Source of the DNA: Zeus faber
Taxonomy: Eukaryota > Chordata > Actinopteri > Zeiformes > Zeidae
Assembly (NCBI GenBank): GCA_960531495.1
Contig: OY482851.1
Coordinates: 26,088,533 to 26,152,532 of the forward strand
Length of the DNA stretch: 64,000 nucleotides
Direction of reading: 5' to 3'
In this document: piece after piece, positions 62,839-64,000 of the stretch
How the letters are laid out: each line of letters begins with the position of its first letter
How positions within the stretch are numbered: position 1 is the first letter of the stretch
Notes under the pieces: generated by a model
Told to the model about the DNA's origin: nothing
Seen by the model: only the letters and a program-made list of their open reading frames with translations
Database searches by the model: none
Position numbers and translations under genes: made by a program

Positions 62839-64000
62839 CAAAGTTTTATTTTACTTTCTTACTTTACACCAATGGCCCCATGTACATACTGTAGGTGACA
62901 TAGGTTCATCAGGGTGTAGGGTGTAGGTTTTTTTGTTGGATGAATAAGTTCGTAATGTTCTTGCAGCGTTAGCTACCTTGTTGTGGACTACTTTTCTTGG
63001 CGGCTTAGCTCTTAAACTAGGCGTAGTAGTTCTTAAAACCATTTCAAGTCAATATTCCGTCTTCATGTATTCTATTATTTAGAAAGTAGCCGTGGAATAA
63101 GCTGGATAATTGGCAGCCAGCAGGTCATTATCACAACTACTCTTGTCAAACCTCTGCTACTTAATGAAACCCTAAAGGGCCCGTTTTGGTTGGCAGAGTA
63201 AATTACAAGATTATATTACAATTGACTTAAAATAACATTACTTGATCATCGGTTCATAGAACCGTTGAATTGAAGCTCTAGTGCCCGACGACTACTCTGT
63301 ATAACCAAACTCTTCTAGGGTTTTGTTTTCGTTTTGAGAATTGCATTAACTCATCTTATCTAACATCCGTTAAATATCCCAAGCATGGCAGGATGTTGTA
63401 TAACACGTGAAGTCATTATCTACTTATTCCATCAGAGTTCTGTGAGAACCGTGACAATACGCATGCTCTGTGTTCTGCCGCTGAGGTTGTGAAATTTGAA
63501 GCTGACCACTTTACAACCATTAGGAGGAAGTAATAAAGATTCCATAAAGATACAGTATCTTTACTTAAGGACTGTTTCCTCCCTATTTTATATGTTGATA
63601 TTCATTGATGGATCTTTTTTCTTTTTTAATTGGGTTTTGGAATAGGTAACTTAATTCAGGGGATAGTTTTTCTCACTTCTTCCACGGTCCCTTGGCAGGT
63701 TGCCGGAGGTTGACTGTTGGATTTTTCATTGGCGCGCGGCACTCTGAAACTCCAACTCTGAAACTCCAAGCGTGCATGACTCCGCGCAATCGAGAACGAA
63801 TGAAATCCGAGGGTCAAATCGTTTCCGCAACCGAAAAAGGAGAACACTGCCTTTCCCGGGGCCGGGAAGACCAAACGGAATGACCACCCCCAAACCGCCA
63901 CGACCGAAACGTCCGCAGGTTGACATTTGGGTAATCAACTTCCCTTCGAACGGTGTATTGATTCCGGTGGAGAGCGGGCCGTGGAGGAACACGCCGTCGG

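Larger units (their letters stand above)
51733..64000 (+). other. htr7 first intron (inferred), mostly non-coding
   Basis: No match to the remaining receptor exons (the LGITRPLTYPV or NPFIYAFFN regions) was found in the remaining 12.3 kb. The gene's first intron is long in other vertebrates, so this is the simplest reading. Individual elements inside it are listed separately. Open frames such as 58,056-58,652 (minus) have no recognised domain and are taken as chance. Confidence 0.6.

Overview
This is a vertebrate nuclear window, almost certainly from a teleost and probably a percomorph. The evidence is two spliced vertebrate genes with GT-AG introns, three or four Tc1-like transposons, hAT elements, TTAA-flanked MITEs, a tRNA-derived SINE, L2- and RTE-type LINEs, LTR-element fossils and long CA/TA/GATA microsatellites. 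The species assignment is inference. No bacterial-type operons, CRISPR arrays or tRNA genes were seen.

Region 1 (about 41.7 kb down to 9.4 kb, minus strand) is piwil2, the Zili/MILI-type PIWI protein of the germline piRNA pathway. Nineteen coding exons could be placed by reading splice sites. Each of the 17 junctions from exon 2 to exon 19 keeps phase, and together the exons encode about 846 residues: an RG-rich N-terminus, then the N, PAZ and MID regions and the start of the PIWI domain, including the first catalytic aspartate. The last roughly 200 residues were not found between 9,430 and 1 and presumably lie beyond the window start. The second intron is about 16.7 kb and is packed with mobile elements.

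Region 2 (about 41.6 to 50.8 kb) is intergenic. It holds microsatellites, a degraded SINE, an AT-cored inverted repeat and a GC-rich low-complexity segment that produces long but unconvincing open frames on both strands.

Region 3 (about 50.8 to 64 kb, plus strand) holds the first coding exon of a serotonin 5-HT7 receptor gene (htr7-like), ending at the conserved DRY intron. The rest of the window is most simply its first intron. It carries a 512-bp non-autonomous hAT with a perfect 8-bp target duplication, a solo LTR with a perfect 5-bp duplication, a near-perfect 93-bp palindrome and nested MITEs. piwil2 and htr7 lie head to head about 10 kb apart.

Nothing here amounts to a new defence or metabolic system. 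The most useful observations are the piwil2 gene model (a transposon-silencing gene whose own introns are loaded with transposons), a DD37E-spaced Tc1/mariner element, the solo-LTR family, the palindrome and an upstream reading frame overlapping the htr7 start.
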